The notes: generated by a model from the letters alone, not told the origin. DNA of 64,000 nt from Isoetes taiwanensis (GCA_021234155.1 JAJEKV010000005.1:27800689-27864688), one strand, 5' to 3'; counted from the stretch's first letter, positions 24,808 to 36,139 are shown. Translations and numbers: made by a program.

Positions 24808-25545
24808 ATGGATAACACAATCAATGACACTAATTTCGACGCTACAATTGATGTTAACAATGACGATATCACTGACGATATCTCATCAGAATATACGAGC
24901 CTTAGAGGCAAAGTTGACAGCAGTACATGATAGGTTGGCAAGTATGGAGGCACAAAGAGACACCCAGCCACAGTAGCCATCCTCAAGAAACAGTTGGTAC
25001 AGGAGAGAGAACGGATCTCCACATTAGAAGAGCAGGTGCCACCACTGAATGACCGCTTTGGGCTGGCCGACTTCGAGCGCAGTCAAGCACGGGTTATTGT
25101 CGCTCAGTTAAGAAGTAAATTCATGGCAACATCTCAAACACTGAATGAGGTTACCCAGTGGATTGATAGGATCCATCAGCAGGTGACAGATGAGATATCA
25201 CAACCGGGCAGAGAGCTCAAAAGCAAGCAGTGTGGGAATGATTACATAGTTGGTTACATCGCACGCCCGCCGGCGGACCATGAAGCTAGAATGCATCAGA
25301 TGCAAGCAAGGTTAGACACCCTAGAAAAAGAGACAAACTGAAAGACAGAAGCGTAACCTGTGCTCTCAACCCTAGAGAAGAGGATGGCCGAGTTTCACCG
25401 AGAGATGTATGATCTCCGCTCGGAGATGAAACGAACAGTACCGCCAGGCAGGCGATCAACAAGAAGTTTCCAATGCCGAGGCGAGGTGGCCTGTGGAATC
25501 GCAGGTCCTTCATGAGAGGAGCGGATCGCCAATCCCGCCGGGTGA
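24808..25545 (+). pseudogene. gag/ORF1-like coiled-coil remnant, copy B
   Basis: A start codon at 24808 opens an acidic N-terminal segment (MDNTINDTNFDATIDV), then frameshifts lead into a long helical region. The best open part is 24994-25341 (115 codons). It is rich in Glu, Gln, Arg and Leu, with heptads such as RISTLEEQVPPLNDRFGL and ARLDTLEKE. After a shift the frame continues with AEFHREMYDLRSEMKR. Such coiled coils are usual at the N-terminus of retroelement gag or ORF1 proteins, but no zinc knuckle is visible, so the assignment is an inference. Confidence 0.45.
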
Positions 25546-25599
25546 ACGCCATTGTCCGGGGCTTGTATGATAATCAAATCCGTTCAATATGTCTCTAAT

Positions 25600-26430
25600 A
25601 TAGATAATGACCTTGATCATCCAGTACTTGGTGAGATCAGGATGGTAACCAAGCGGATGTTTTGATCATCAAGGATCAAAGAGGGACCCCAGAAGGTTGG
25701 CTGATCCGGGGACAATCCTTCCTTTCAGAAGTACATCTCCTTAACCTTGAATCAAGCTCTAATCTAGTTCTTAATAATCAGAGGAGTGTTAATAAGAACC
25801 AAAAAATCAAAATAGATGTTGTGAGGGAGATGCATTTTCAAGTTCCTCCATCCAAAAGTATGGCACTTCCCAATGTAATGCTTGATTAAGGAACTCACAT
25901 GATGCTTGATCTGGTCATTACAGGCCCTATAGAAAAATTTAGCAGCTAAAGCAATGGCCTATTTCTCAATGTTTATCATACCTAAACCCCCTCTACTCTT
26001 TCTTGCAACACTCAGTCATAGAGATAGGCACCCAACATCTTTTGCTCGAGCCACCAACAATAAATCTCCCCATGATACTCTGCATCTTACTTAGAACCTT
26101 TTTTGGGACCATAATGATCGAAAATTGGGAGGCCTGAGAAGAGGAAATTGCAGTGTTCGCAAGAATGGCCCTATCTGAGAAATTTAGAGTTTAAAGAGTC
26201 AACTTTCCTGTAAAACTTATCAACGAGATCTCTCCACAGATCACTGAAATTAATCCTGATAGCAAAAGGGATTCCTAGAATTTTAGTTTTAGTACTCGAA
26301 GAGAGATACATACAACCCACGAAATGGGTTGCCTGCTCTCCCCTAATTGGATTCCTTGAGATAAGCTTGGTCTTGGCTGGATTGATTCTATACCCCGAGC
26401 ATTGGCCTCTCCATATCACCCCCCGCCTAC
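25600..26430 (-). pseudogene. L1-type LINE reverse transcriptase C-terminal remnant, copy B
   Basis: Reading down the minus strand from 26430, blocks appear in the order expected for the end of a plant L1-type ORF2. YRINPAKTKLISRN (like the GLRINxxKS motif) comes first, then KTKILGIPF (LGxPF) and DLWRDLVDKFYRKVDSL. Next come SDRAILANTAISSS (GRxxLIxSVL-like) and MQSIMGRFIVGGSSKRCW (FxWGG-like), then a W-rich segment with GWRNL. The domain spans at least three frames with several stops, so it cannot make a functional enzyme as written. It runs opposite to the LINE at 27440-28505 and is a separate element. The order of motifs, not any single one, supports the call. Confidence 0.6.
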
Positions 26431-26461
26431 ATGGGGCCTTCTAAAATTTGTTGGTTGTAAA

Positions 26462-26512
26462 GGATTTGAACATGGGCCACTAGCCCATGCCCCCATACCT
26501 ACCACTAGGCCA
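26462..26512 (-). mobile_element. tRNA-derived SINE head (A and B boxes), copy B
   Basis: This is the counterpart of 7669-7720, with both boxes unchanged (B box 26462-26471, A box 26502-26512). Confidence 0.5.
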
Positions 26513-26524
26513 AGCATTGGTTTG

Positions 26525-26790
26525 TTGAAAATAATAGAAGTCCACATATAGTTAAGGGTGAGAGCTAATTATTTTAAGAATGCTCTAGGATGTTCTCGAA
26601 TGTTCTACTAGAATCTTCTAGAATGTCCTAGAATGTTCCAGATGCTCATGAGTAAGCACCTCAGTCTAAAAATAGAAATTTTTTGAAACTTTGCAAATGC
26701 TCAGAATAAAATGTTCTGGAATGTTCCAGATGCTCATGGGTAAGCATCTCAAGCCTAAAATAGAAAGTACCTTTCTTTAAAATAGAAAGT
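26525..26790 (+). promoter_or_regulatory. LTR-like segment with heat-shock element clusters, copy B
   Basis: This is the counterpart of 7731-7990. All heat-shock units are conserved: the first cluster at 26592-26640 and the second at 26713-26726. The two copies keep these sites even though flanking bases differ. Confidence 0.55.
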
Positions 26791-27439
26791 TGATGCTCCC
26801 GGAGAAGCACCTCAATCTAAAAAAAAATAGAAAGTTTTCTAAAAGATAGTAGCGTGAAGCTTTTCCCATGCCGACTGGGGATTCTGACCCTTTCCTCATG
26901 GCTGCTTGACAGTATATTTCTATCACCATTAGGTCACCATGATCCCTCTTCATCGAGATGGTGCTATCAAGATTAATATAACTGCACTTCAAGGTTTGGC
27001 CCCATGATGATGTGGTTTATTTGGGTTGGGCCGTATTCCCACTCTTATACAATCTTGCTTGAATTGTTCAAACTCTTCATCATCCGGAGATCTTGATGTC
27101 GCATTCGGGTGTTTGATAAAATCATACGCTTTGTCCTGCTACCGTGATGTTAGAGCATGGGGAAGATCCGGCCAAGCTTAATGCCCCGGGTAAGCCGACA
27201 GACTACAACCGGCAGTGATTTGGGGGTGAGAAACCCACCGAGGGGGGCCAAACATGAGACCTCGACTCGGCCAAATTCACAAATTGTTGGACTAGGCATC
27301 AAGACTCTATTGCTGCAACACGCCAGCCATTGAAGGGGACATCAATATACTTGGACACGATCTTACCCAAAGGCAAACAAAAGGAGAGACGAGAGGAGTT
27401 CACAAAAATCGCATACAAGTCGACAAGCGGGGGATCGGC

Positions 27440-28505
27440 AGTTTGGTTAATGGCAAGATGAAGGTGTTTGTACCTCCGCCAACAAGAGGCAGGGCACGCG
27501 ATGGGGGCCGTGGACATCTAGACCTTTCACCCCAGACGCAAAAAACCGATGCAACAGCCTGTGACCCAATTTTCGGGCACCACTGGGCCCCGCAACCTCC
27601 TGAGCTGGCAGTGACAACCGCCTGTGGCAAAGATAGGGATAGTGTCTCCGACTTGTATCATGGAACTGTAGAGGGGGATTCCCCGGAAGAAGGGCAGCGG
27701 CCTTGTTGGGATCGCCATGTGTATGGACATCATCTCTTTGCAAGAGACATGGGAATATCGTAGGCATCAACGGACATCCCGGATACGGTGCTTCTCGCCG
27801 CTAATGCGCCGCCATGGCAAGCGAGGATATGGAGGGGTGGCATGCTACTTCAAAGATGCTATAGCAGCCATGGTCTCGCCTCCACAAGGTGACATGACTT
27901 AACCGCGCACCGTGGGTGAGAGTAATCGAGCCCTCAAAGATCGCCCATTGTTTATTGCGATGATGTTATATACCCCATGCAGCCTCTAAGTTCTACCAGT
28001 CCGTGAGGCGTATTAACGGATGTACAAATGCCTTATAGAGATCCAGATGATGACATAGAGCAATATCGCCAAAGAAGGGCATGTGCCTTTGTTAGAGATT
28101 TCAATGCCCGCACCGCATACCGTAGTCTGTTACCTTCCAGGAGAGGCCGCCCTGACCCCACTGGCTTGAAATAGCTGCACCCCAACATGCCAGACAGTCT
28201 CAAGATACAGTCACCAACGCCTTTGGAAGGGAGTTGGTTCAACTCTGTCAGGTCTTATGATCAGATGGCCGCAATCAAGGGGTTTTACTTGCAAGAGCGA
28301 TAGACATGATGGTGGAGCTAGCGTGGTAGACTATCTCCTAGGACTTGACATGATCAGCGAGCTCTCAATTGGCACACCAACAGGAGATGAGGAGGCTTTG
28401 TCGGACCACTATCCACTTTATGTCACTTTGGATTGGGAGCACTCAGTAGCGCAATCACGGAGTAGAAACCATCAGGGGTTGAGATACACCCCCGACTGCC
28501 GAAAG
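27440..28505 (+). pseudogene. LINE ORF2 N-terminal endonuclease (EEP/APE type) remnant, copy B
   Basis: This encodes pieces of an apurinic-type endonuclease domain, the N-terminal domain of LINE ORF2 that nicks target DNA. The first piece, near 27722-27900, reads MDIISLQETW (the LQE motif with the catalytic Glu) and, after about 25 residues, GYGGVACYF. Near 28092 the frame gives VRDFNART, matching the GDFNAR motif with Gly replaced by Arg. Near 28310-28440 follow GGASVVDYLLG and SDHYPLYVTL, matching the C-terminal SDHxP motif. At least three frames are used, so it is broken. Coding similarity stops at about 28505, exactly where the inverted repeat of the large transposon begins, so the LINE appears to be interrupted by that insertion. 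I could not find its continuation beyond 41122. Confidence 0.65.
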
Positions 28506-28508
28506 CAT

Positions 28509-28908
28509 GTCACGTGTCCTCCTTTTCACATGTCACTTGTCACGTGTCCTTCTTTTCCACGTGATATTGATATTGAACCAAGAAGTTTGATATTGAATTT
28601 GATATTGGGGGCAGCAAGGGTCCTCTTTTTCCACGTCATCAATATCAAACTGCCAATATCAAACTCAATATCAAGTTGCCCCCAATATCAAACTCAATAT
28701 CAAACTCAATATCAAACTTCTTGGTTCAATATCAATATCACGTGGATATTGAGTTCGATAATGGCAGTTTGATATTGAATTGATATTGGTAACGTGGAAA
28801 AGGAGAACCCTTGCTTCCCCCAATATCAAACTCAATATCAAACTTCTTGGTTCAATATCAATATCACGTGGAAAAAACCATCATCCAATTAAATTGGGAT
28901 TATGTCAA
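28509..28908 (+). repeat. Left terminal inverted repeat (interrupted)
   Basis: This comprises two tandem subunits with the core CACGTGTCCTCCTTTTC separated by TGTCACTTGT, then a 323-bp foldback insertion (28553-28875), then the inner part of the repeat. It pairs with 41037-41115 on the opposite strand with only a few mismatches. Confidence 0.75.
28553..28875. mobile_element. 323-bp foldback (hairpin) element
   Basis: The outer 44 bases at each side (28553-28596 and 28832-28875) are perfect inverted repeats beginning TTTTCCACGTGATATTGATA. Pairing continues inward with few mismatches, giving arms of roughly 130 bp. The loop lies near 28672-28744 and holds several CAATATCAAACT units and a third partial copy of the end sequence. 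The element is made almost wholly of GATATTG/CAATATC units. It has no coding capacity, fits a MITE or foldback transposon, and could form a long RNA hairpin if transcribed. Confidence 0.8.
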
Positions 28909-29216
28909 CTCCAAAATCACGCCAACCCCGCTATTGTCTTCTAGGGGTTTTTTTTTTTAATCTTTTTTTGGACTTCAAAAATAACATAAGGTTCTGCGAT
29001 TCACGGTGACTTTTCATATCGAATTGAAATATGCGTAGAAATGAAGAGCAAGTTGCTAACATAGATGAGACAAATATTGCTTGCTCAATAGATGATAATA
29101 TTAGGTTTGATAATAACAAATTGCATTATTTATGCAGGCAATTCGGACTTGAAATTATCGATACATGGCACAAATATCATACAAAAATATCATATATTCC
29201 AATAAAACATTAAGGA

Positions 29217-32200
29217 TCAATCCATGTTTTTCCAATGATTTAACAAGGTGTGGTTCCATGTCAGCCGTTCTAACTGGTGCGAATCTAACACTTCACCCCG
29301 GTCATCCCCCATAGCCAAATTATGTATAATAGACACAAACTTCATTTCTAAAATCATCTGTCCCAAAGTTTTTGATCGTAAGATGGTGGATTCGTGGCAA
29401 ACAGGTTTGATTGTAGAAGCATTTGAGAGCATCATCATCCACTATGATTATATCATCCTTATTCTCGATACCAAGTTCGGTCCATCATGTTACTCAAGTG
29501 TTTGATGAAGATAGGCGCCGTTGGATCCTTGGGATTAGTGAACTTCACACATTTGTTCTCGATCCCAAAGGGTCAACCAATTTCTACGCATTTCCCCAGT
29601 GCCTCCAAAGTATCCTTGATGTTCCTTAGTTCCATGGATGACCAAATACCAACTCGAAATAACACAATGCCTCTGCCTAGCATCTCCTTCTGCGATGTGA
29701 CGGATAGATCCACTTGGTGTTTGATTCTTGGTGTCGATGAACCGTTCTCTAGCCACTTTATTTTTTAGGAAAAAGTCTTGCAAAGGACTCCGTTTAGGTC
29801 GAACACCACAACCTTCTTAGAAACGCAATGGAAGTAAAACATCAAACATGTATCCGGACAAGAAGATACGATAACACAAACAATACAAACGGCGCCAAGC
29901 GTGATTTGAAATAGTCATAACCAAATCGCCGCACAAGCGGATTTAGTTTGACAACGAAAAATAATCAAAGCACGCTTGGCGATTTAATTCAAAGGTAATA
30001 CAAATTAAATCAACGCTGGCGCTATTTTTCGTCGGCAAGGCCATACCTATCATCTTAGGTTCTGGCTGCGGAGTCATCTACGGCGTCATTCTCCCTCCAT
30101 GCACCCTTAATCTTCGTCTTCTTTCCTTTGTTAGAATTGTTATTTCTATTAGTTCATTGCGTCCTTCACAAGCGACATTATTTTACTATTGATTTGGCAA
30201 ACCACGCGGAATCACTAGAGCCAGCCGTTGCCTTCATTTTGGGTTTCTCCCAATTATTTCATTGTTAACCCGCGGAATCTACTCTATTGTTGCTTGCATC
30301 ACCCGCGAATGTGGGCAAGGATATTCCTAAGTTCGCCGCCATCCGCATTTACTTTGAGCAACCAGTTTAGCAACTATTATTTGTTCATTCGCTTTCCTTA
30401 TCGGTCTAGATTACTAGTTCCCTCTCCGGGGAGCAACGCCCACTTTTCGAATTGGACAAGTCTACGAGACTTTTGATTGCTGATGATTTCAGGTTGCCAT
30501 AAGGGCCTTTAGGAGACTTGGCAAGCACATGCATGAGGAATGGTTCAAGAAAGTCTTTTACCGCCATCACTCACAAAGCGGTGACATCTTCTTGCACCCA
30601 TAAGAGCCTCTTTGCAATATAACCTCCAACATGAAGCTCCAAAGCGGTTGTATCAATTGGAGCAAATGCCTCAATGAGGTAAGCAGCCATAGGCGGGGGA
30701 AATCCATTTTTTTTTAAGGGGCCCTTCTCCTTAGTTTGTAGCTCAGTGCCTTGATCCCCAATTTTAGGAGGGGGTCCCGATCCTCATCCTCTCCCCGACT
30801 CATCCTTTTGTGCGGGATCCCCGATCCGTATGAAAGAATATAGTTCTTTAAGTCCGGATCATCTAGAAGAAAACATTCCCATGCACTTTGCTATTGTCAC
30901 CCTTGGCCTTAGCAATATCATATTCCCGCCCGGACAAAGATGGATATCATAATAAAGATCACATGTGCCATCTTCCGCTCGTCATGACTCTCATTATCCT
31001 TAACATCATATATTAGGCATCCCTCCCTAATAACTTTGAGGCACTCCGGATCATGAGCAAGCAGATAGTGCATGCAGATGTGACTCATTCAAGGACAAAC
31101 GATGACAATAGTGAAGGACCCTGGGGTTGTCAATCCTATACCGGGTAAAGAAGCTAATGTAGTCCTTCCGTTCATGCCCATATCTCCTCTCCCACCTATT
31201 TGCCCAACACAAAGAGTGATATATTTTTAAGGCCGTAAGTTGAATCGGGCAAGAGACCTTTGTACCCAATGGAGAATCGAAATAACGGGATTTGTCGCTT
31301 TCTCCAAGAATCTTCTTCACAAGGGCCACTTTTCTTCTCAACTCAGCCATTACCTTGGGGGTAGAGTCTCCTTATGTTTTGTATTTTTAGCCTTCCAATT
31401 CTTTTAGGAAGTCCTTTGACCGAATACAAACTTCTTGATGTCATCATTACCGACCTTGTATTTGTCCAAAAAATCAACCCCGGATAATGCCACATCCCCC
31501 GATAGCCTTTGTAACTTCGGCTCCAACTGGTGACTTCATTGTAACGTACATCCTTCACATGGTCGGAAAGCACTCAACGAAGGACATCTATCCTTGGTGA
31601 AAGCTTGCCACCCTTCTTATATAAGACTTCCTTCTTTAAGCACCGGTCTAAAACCCAAATGGTCTCAGCTGGCCGTCAGCCCTCGAAGTCTTTCTCATCT
31701 CTGTCACATTCAAGTCAAAGATGCTTACATCGTGGGAGGCACCCTACCCCATAGTATCCGGCAGCTTCCCTTGTGCATAAGCGTCCCTGAATTCATTCCA
31801 CTTGAGCCATACCGCCTCCTTACAAAACACAATCTTATACGAGTCCGTTGGTCCTGACCTGCCGATGAGCTTTCGGAAGGATCCGCAATGTCATCACCAC
31901 CTTTTTCTTTGATTTTCTTGCAGTCTTCTTCTTCCTCAGTATAATTGTGCAGGACAGTCCGCTCCGCTCCTCTTTGAATGCCTCGGGACTTTGACCTCGC
32001 CGTGCGGTGGGCAATGGGCAGCCATATTCCACCGGCATCGCTGGCGGCGTATAGCTTGTTCAACGCGATGGACTGCAATAGTACGTACATTGAATCAAGA
32101 TCATAGAATAGAAAACACGTATGGATTTGAATAGAATTGATGAAGAGAAAAATCACCGGGCGTGAAATGAATAAAGTTACTAATGCAATTCAGGCGTGCT

Positions 32201-33560
32201 TTCAAATCAAAATTCCGGGGCGTGTTTTCAATCAATGGCCGATTCCACGCCGGTGTTTTCAAATCAATTGGTTGACTTGAAAACACGCTGGCGGAATTGA
32301 TTGATTTCAAAACACGCGGGCGTGGAATTGGTTTGATTTGAAGCACCGGGCGTGGAATACAATTTATGAAACCAGGTTGATTACCTTTTGTATAGAAATG
32401 TCTTCCCCATTTCATTCAAAGTTGCACTAATCTTACCGTCTGCAGTGTGAAGTATTGGCATCCAAGATAATGACACCTCCTATAATGCATAGTGATTGTA
32501 GAACACTTTTTGGCCTGCTTTGTTCCGGCCTCTGCCCGATGATGGCCTTTGTGCCTTAAATCGGAATCTTTGCCTGGCCGATGATGACATATTTAATATC
32601 ATCACTTGATAATAGCTCCCCGGACGTTCGTCCACACGGCAGTTTGTTCGAGATCATATCCCAAGGTAGCACATCCGGCCGTATAGGCATTTGACTCGGA
32701 TTACTAATCATGCTCAACAATCTCCATGGCATGTGCCGGATCATATCTCCCGCTAACATAAATGGAGCTTGGTGAACGGGGATGAGGGACTTCACATGGA
32801 TCGCAAAAGTTTCCTTAAGACCCAATGGATAATGGTCGGCCCGTACTTATTCAGCTTTTGTTCATGGCCTCTAGTGCGCCCACTGGCCCTCTGTTCATTC
32901 TCAAAAGCGAAGCCTCCATGCCTTCTCGACAACCCAGTTGAACATTCTTCCCTAGATCTAGGACCCTTTTAGAAGCTTTCAAGTCGGCTAATTCCCCTAG
33001 CTGCCGCAAATAGTGACTTGGTGTCGGTTTAGTGAACATGCCACGCATTTTGTAACCCCTTGGCAAATAGATATTGGCGTAAGCGCTTTACATTGGTTGG
33101 CCAACCATACTTAAAACATGTCTCACCTGTTCACATACGTCTTCATGAACGTATCCTTGTATGCGAGTTTCTCATGCTGAGTAAGTCTCGGAGATCTTTC
33201 TTACTTCCATGTGTAATCTCCAAGAGCAATTTGCGCAGGGTGTCATCCTCTTCCTCACAAGAGATTAGGATCCTTGTTTGGCCATCTTATGCTTCCTTTT
33301 CCTCGAGAAAGAGAGTTAAGTCGAGCTTGCCATTTGTCTTGGCAAGGTCAACGTACCACTTTCGGCACCCTCGGGCCCATTTCCTCTTCGGGCGTGCGGG
33401 TGGTTGTTTGCTATAAGAATCGGCCCTTCATCATCTAAGGTGAGATCATATGGTACCGTCATCTGGTAAATGCGCCCTTGCTTTCTTGGCGGGATTAGAA
33501 CCCGAATTAGTAGGGGTTTTCTTCCCTCTTGAGTACCGCAAATGAAGATGAGCACTTTTT
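29217..33560 (-). CDS. Unrecognised minus-strand multi-segment coding region in the large transposon
   Basis: Coding-looking blocks follow one another down the minus strand: 33555-33316, 33066-32851, 32900-32556, 32110-31725, 31573-31343, 31350-31020, and about 29780-29217. Examples are KYVIIGQAKIPI ending at 32556, FCKEAVWLKWNEFRDAYAQG near 31800, and GLKETFAIHVKSLIP near 32800. A good 3' splice site (TACTATTGCAG) precedes the block that starts near 32060. In several places the frame must shift to keep a protein-like composition, and stops occur. I do not recognise a domain. It could be one long accessory gene of the transposon or two, and its 3' end faces the left inverted repeat. Confidence 0.35.
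32157..32360. repeat. Nested CACGC/GCGTG inverted repeats
   Basis: The stretch contains half-sites and dyads such as CACGCCGGTG, CACGCTGGCG and CACGCGGGCGTG. Each is joined to TTTTCAAATC or its complement. 32253-32267 and 32272-32286 form a 15-bp stem with one mismatch and a 4-base loop. The region sits in a gap between coding blocks, probably an intron, of the minus-strand gene. Confidence 0.65.
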
Positions 33561-34349
33561 AGAGTACTTTTAATAACAAGAGATCACGCTTGGCGCATTT
33601 TAAACCTAAATTAGTACAAATCACGCTTGGCGTGTTGGTATCTCCACCATGCTATGCGTTAATTTGAAACTAAATTATTTTGCATCCACATTTTAAGCTA
33701 CATACCCTTCATGAATCCATATTTCACACTATTTAACCTCATTGAACATTGCTATCTCCAACTGTCTAACACCGCTATATTCTATATATAAAACAGAGCA
33801 AAATTATGTTAGAACGTAAGCGGACAATGAGCATTAACTGATGTTAATACTTAAAATTCATGCAAAGCATAATAACTCAAACTCATGCAAAGCATATTAA
33901 GTGAAAGGAAATATCTCAAATTCATGCAAGCATAATACTCTCCACACAGTGTGTATTCTGTGGCAAATTAAATACCTTGAATAGGGTTACGTATTGATGG
34001 TATTCCCCGATCAACGTCCCTTCCGAAACTTGAGAAAGAGCCGGGTTTAGAGATTCCTCTTCCACGCCTCCTCACTTTGTCACTTTCGACCTCGATTAAG
34101 CTTTAGAAGACATCTCCGAGTAAGCCTAATGTAGTTTTGTCGCTTCGGGATCTGGCTGTTTCGCTTTCGAAGAAATAGCTTTTCTACACAATGCAGAAAT
34201 AGAGAAATTTGAATTTCAAGAAAACACAAAATGTTTAATAAATATTCTTGACACATACAAATAATAATAGCGAAGACCCGTCCGTAGGCTTCTTTCATTA
34301 AGTTTTTAAAATCCATGTAACAAATTTATCGCCTAAGCGTGAAGTTAAC

Positions 34350-34819
34350 CTAATCTTTCTTCTAATTCATTTTTCCGACCAGCAGAGTTTCCATAGCGCC
34401 CTTGGCTTCTCAAATCCCGAGGAGACTCAAATGCTTCTCAAGAATGGCTCTGAGAATCGGGTACTCATCTCATTCAATAGCTTGAACATTAATTTCCAAT
34501 AGTAGGTGTCACGAATAGCAATTTTCTGCAAAGGTCGAAGATGAATGTTTCATGTTAACTACAAATCAAAAGGAAAGTAGGATTATGCAAGATCGACTCC
34601 ATCGATCCGATCAGAACTTGTCATGGAATTCCGCTTTGGGATAAGTATGTCCGAGTTCTGATGATTAACTTCTTTGCTTATGGATGAAGCTTTACTCATG
34701 AGACACCAGTTGGGGATACACGGTTGGAGAAAGTGTTGGAACATTTGTTGCATGGCCAAGAAACCGCTTAAAAAAGGTATGTAACATGTATTACATTGTA
34801 GAAATATAGAAGTAGACAA
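34350..34819 (-). CDS. Exon candidates of an unrecognised minus-strand gene
   Basis: The frame at 34819-34583 (residues such as FLAMQQMFQHFLQPC) is followed after a short gap by a clear 3' splice site (TTCGACCTTTGCAG, near 34528). A second coding block follows it, beginning KIAIRDTYYWKLMFKLLNEM. This exon-intron-exon look supports a real spliced gene. No family is recognised. It may be part of the same transcription unit as 34906-35553 or 29217-33560. Confidence 0.3.
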
Positions 34820-34905
34820 AATTTGTTGTATTCATTGGAAAAAGATTACAATTGTATATAATCTGGATAAACTGGATAAACCAGACAAAATCCCAGACTA
34901 CTGTT

Positions 34906-35553
34906 TCAAGCCCGATCCCTTCGAGTAGCTGGGCTATCGATACTCCCATTTCCATTGCAGGGCATAGTGAATTCTTCTGGTAAAACCCCAGCAAAAACAC
35001 CAGGCTCTAGCTCCACCACCCCCGCCTGCTCCACCTCCACCTCCTGCTCCTGCTCCTGCTCCACCTCCTGCTCCATTGGTTGAACCTCCAATGCATCGTA
35101 TAGCGCCTGCGGTAGTGGTTCCATTGGTTGAGCCATCTCCATTGCATCGTATACCGCCTGTGGTAGTGGTTCGTGTTGGGGCATCCGGGCATAGAGGCTA
35201 ACCACTTCAAGAACGGCTCCTCATTTTGAATCTCGGTGACGGATCACGAGATTCACTCTCGATCAATGCATGTCTTGCATTCTCCGAAGTGATTAGATAA
35301 GAGGGCTGAGCCTCAGATGCGATTTGCAAGGGCCCCGAGCCCAGATCTATCATTGCCTGGCAGCTCTGCCGCCATCATCATTACTTGATCCAAGTACTCC
35401 GGGGTTGCAAGATCGGTGCTCGGCCGAGCGGTATTTCAGTTCGGTTCAACCGGATCGAGATTGGAGCCGAACTGAGCTGGGTCATGTGATTGCTGGCCCA
35501 AATGTAATTCCAATCCATCTTCGTCACCAACAGGGTGATTAATGTAACCCGGC
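34906..35553 (-). CDS. Acidic, Pro/Gln/Glu-rich protein (unrecognised)
   Basis: From an ATG at about 35553 one frame reads MPGYINHPVGDEDGLELHLG and stays largely open to 34906, with two or three stops or shifts near 35430 and 35300. The best part (35205-34906) contains two copies of EPLPQA(V/L)YDA(M/L)E. A Glu/Gln/Val-rich tract follows, then ELEPGVFAGVLPEEF. The composition resembles an acidic activator or linker region more than an enzyme. No family is recognised. It lies upstream of the other minus-strand coding blocks and may be the N-terminal part of an accessory transposon protein. Confidence 0.35.
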
Positions 35554-35587
35554 ATCTATCAATAGGAAGTGAGCGAGTATCGCGATT

Positions 35588-35875
35588 CACGCTGGCGTGT
35601 TATATTTCTTTATTTATAAACTTAGAAACTAAGAACACGTGTTTTAGCGTAAAAGTTGAAAGTAGGGATACAATTGTTTGCCTTTCAGCGTAAACCGCTA
35701 TATAGGAAAACTATACACGCCGGCGTGCATTCAAGAGCTGTGTAAATAATTGCCCGCCCTTTATCTATTTACTTATCTATCATATTGTTTTTTTTTCTCC
35801 CTCCTCGCTGAATGCACGCCGGCGTGTATTCATGTTGAAGGCTAAGATTACCCTAAACACGCTTTTAGCGTGTTT
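35588..35875. repeat. Cluster of CACGC/GCGTG palindromes
   Basis: Four dyads lie within 290 bases: CACGCTGGCGTG (35588-35599), CACGCCGGCGTG (35716-35727), CACGCCGGCGTG (35815-35826) and AAACACGC-TTTTA-GCGTGTTT (35855-35875). The second and third are also a 20-bp inverted pair (35714-35733 and 35809-35828). Each dyad is itself palindromic, so each could bind a dimer or extrude as a small hairpin. Confidence 0.75.
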
Positions 35876-36139
35876 CAAATATTATCTTTCAGATTTTTCT
35901 AATGCTTTCTACTACATTCATAATAGAAACTGCATGCAATAGCATGATTAATTCAGAAGAGAAACTCAAGAATTTATCGAAAAAAAAGAAGAAGATGAAG
36001 TTTATAAAAAAACTATTTCGGTTTTCATAAACATCATCGCTTCCGCCTCCGAGCAAATGCAAAAGCTTGTCTTCTTGGATTAAACACGCCATTGAGATGA
36101 TACTTAAAACTAAATGAAAACTAACCTTGAGTTCTCGAG

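Larger units (their letters stand above)
18771..27801. repeat. Segmental duplication, copy B
   Basis: This is the second copy of the block at 1-9007, in direct orientation and offset by about 18.77 kb. Its left edge follows the homopyrimidine tract at 18239-18805. Its right edge lies in the LINE endonuclease region near 27801, where copy B continues as LINE sequence while copy A breaks off. Several frames are better preserved here than in copy A, for example the gag-like coiled coil (24994-25341) and the LINE endonuclease. Between the listed parts (18840-21930 and 22445-24515) I see no gene. Confidence 0.95.
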
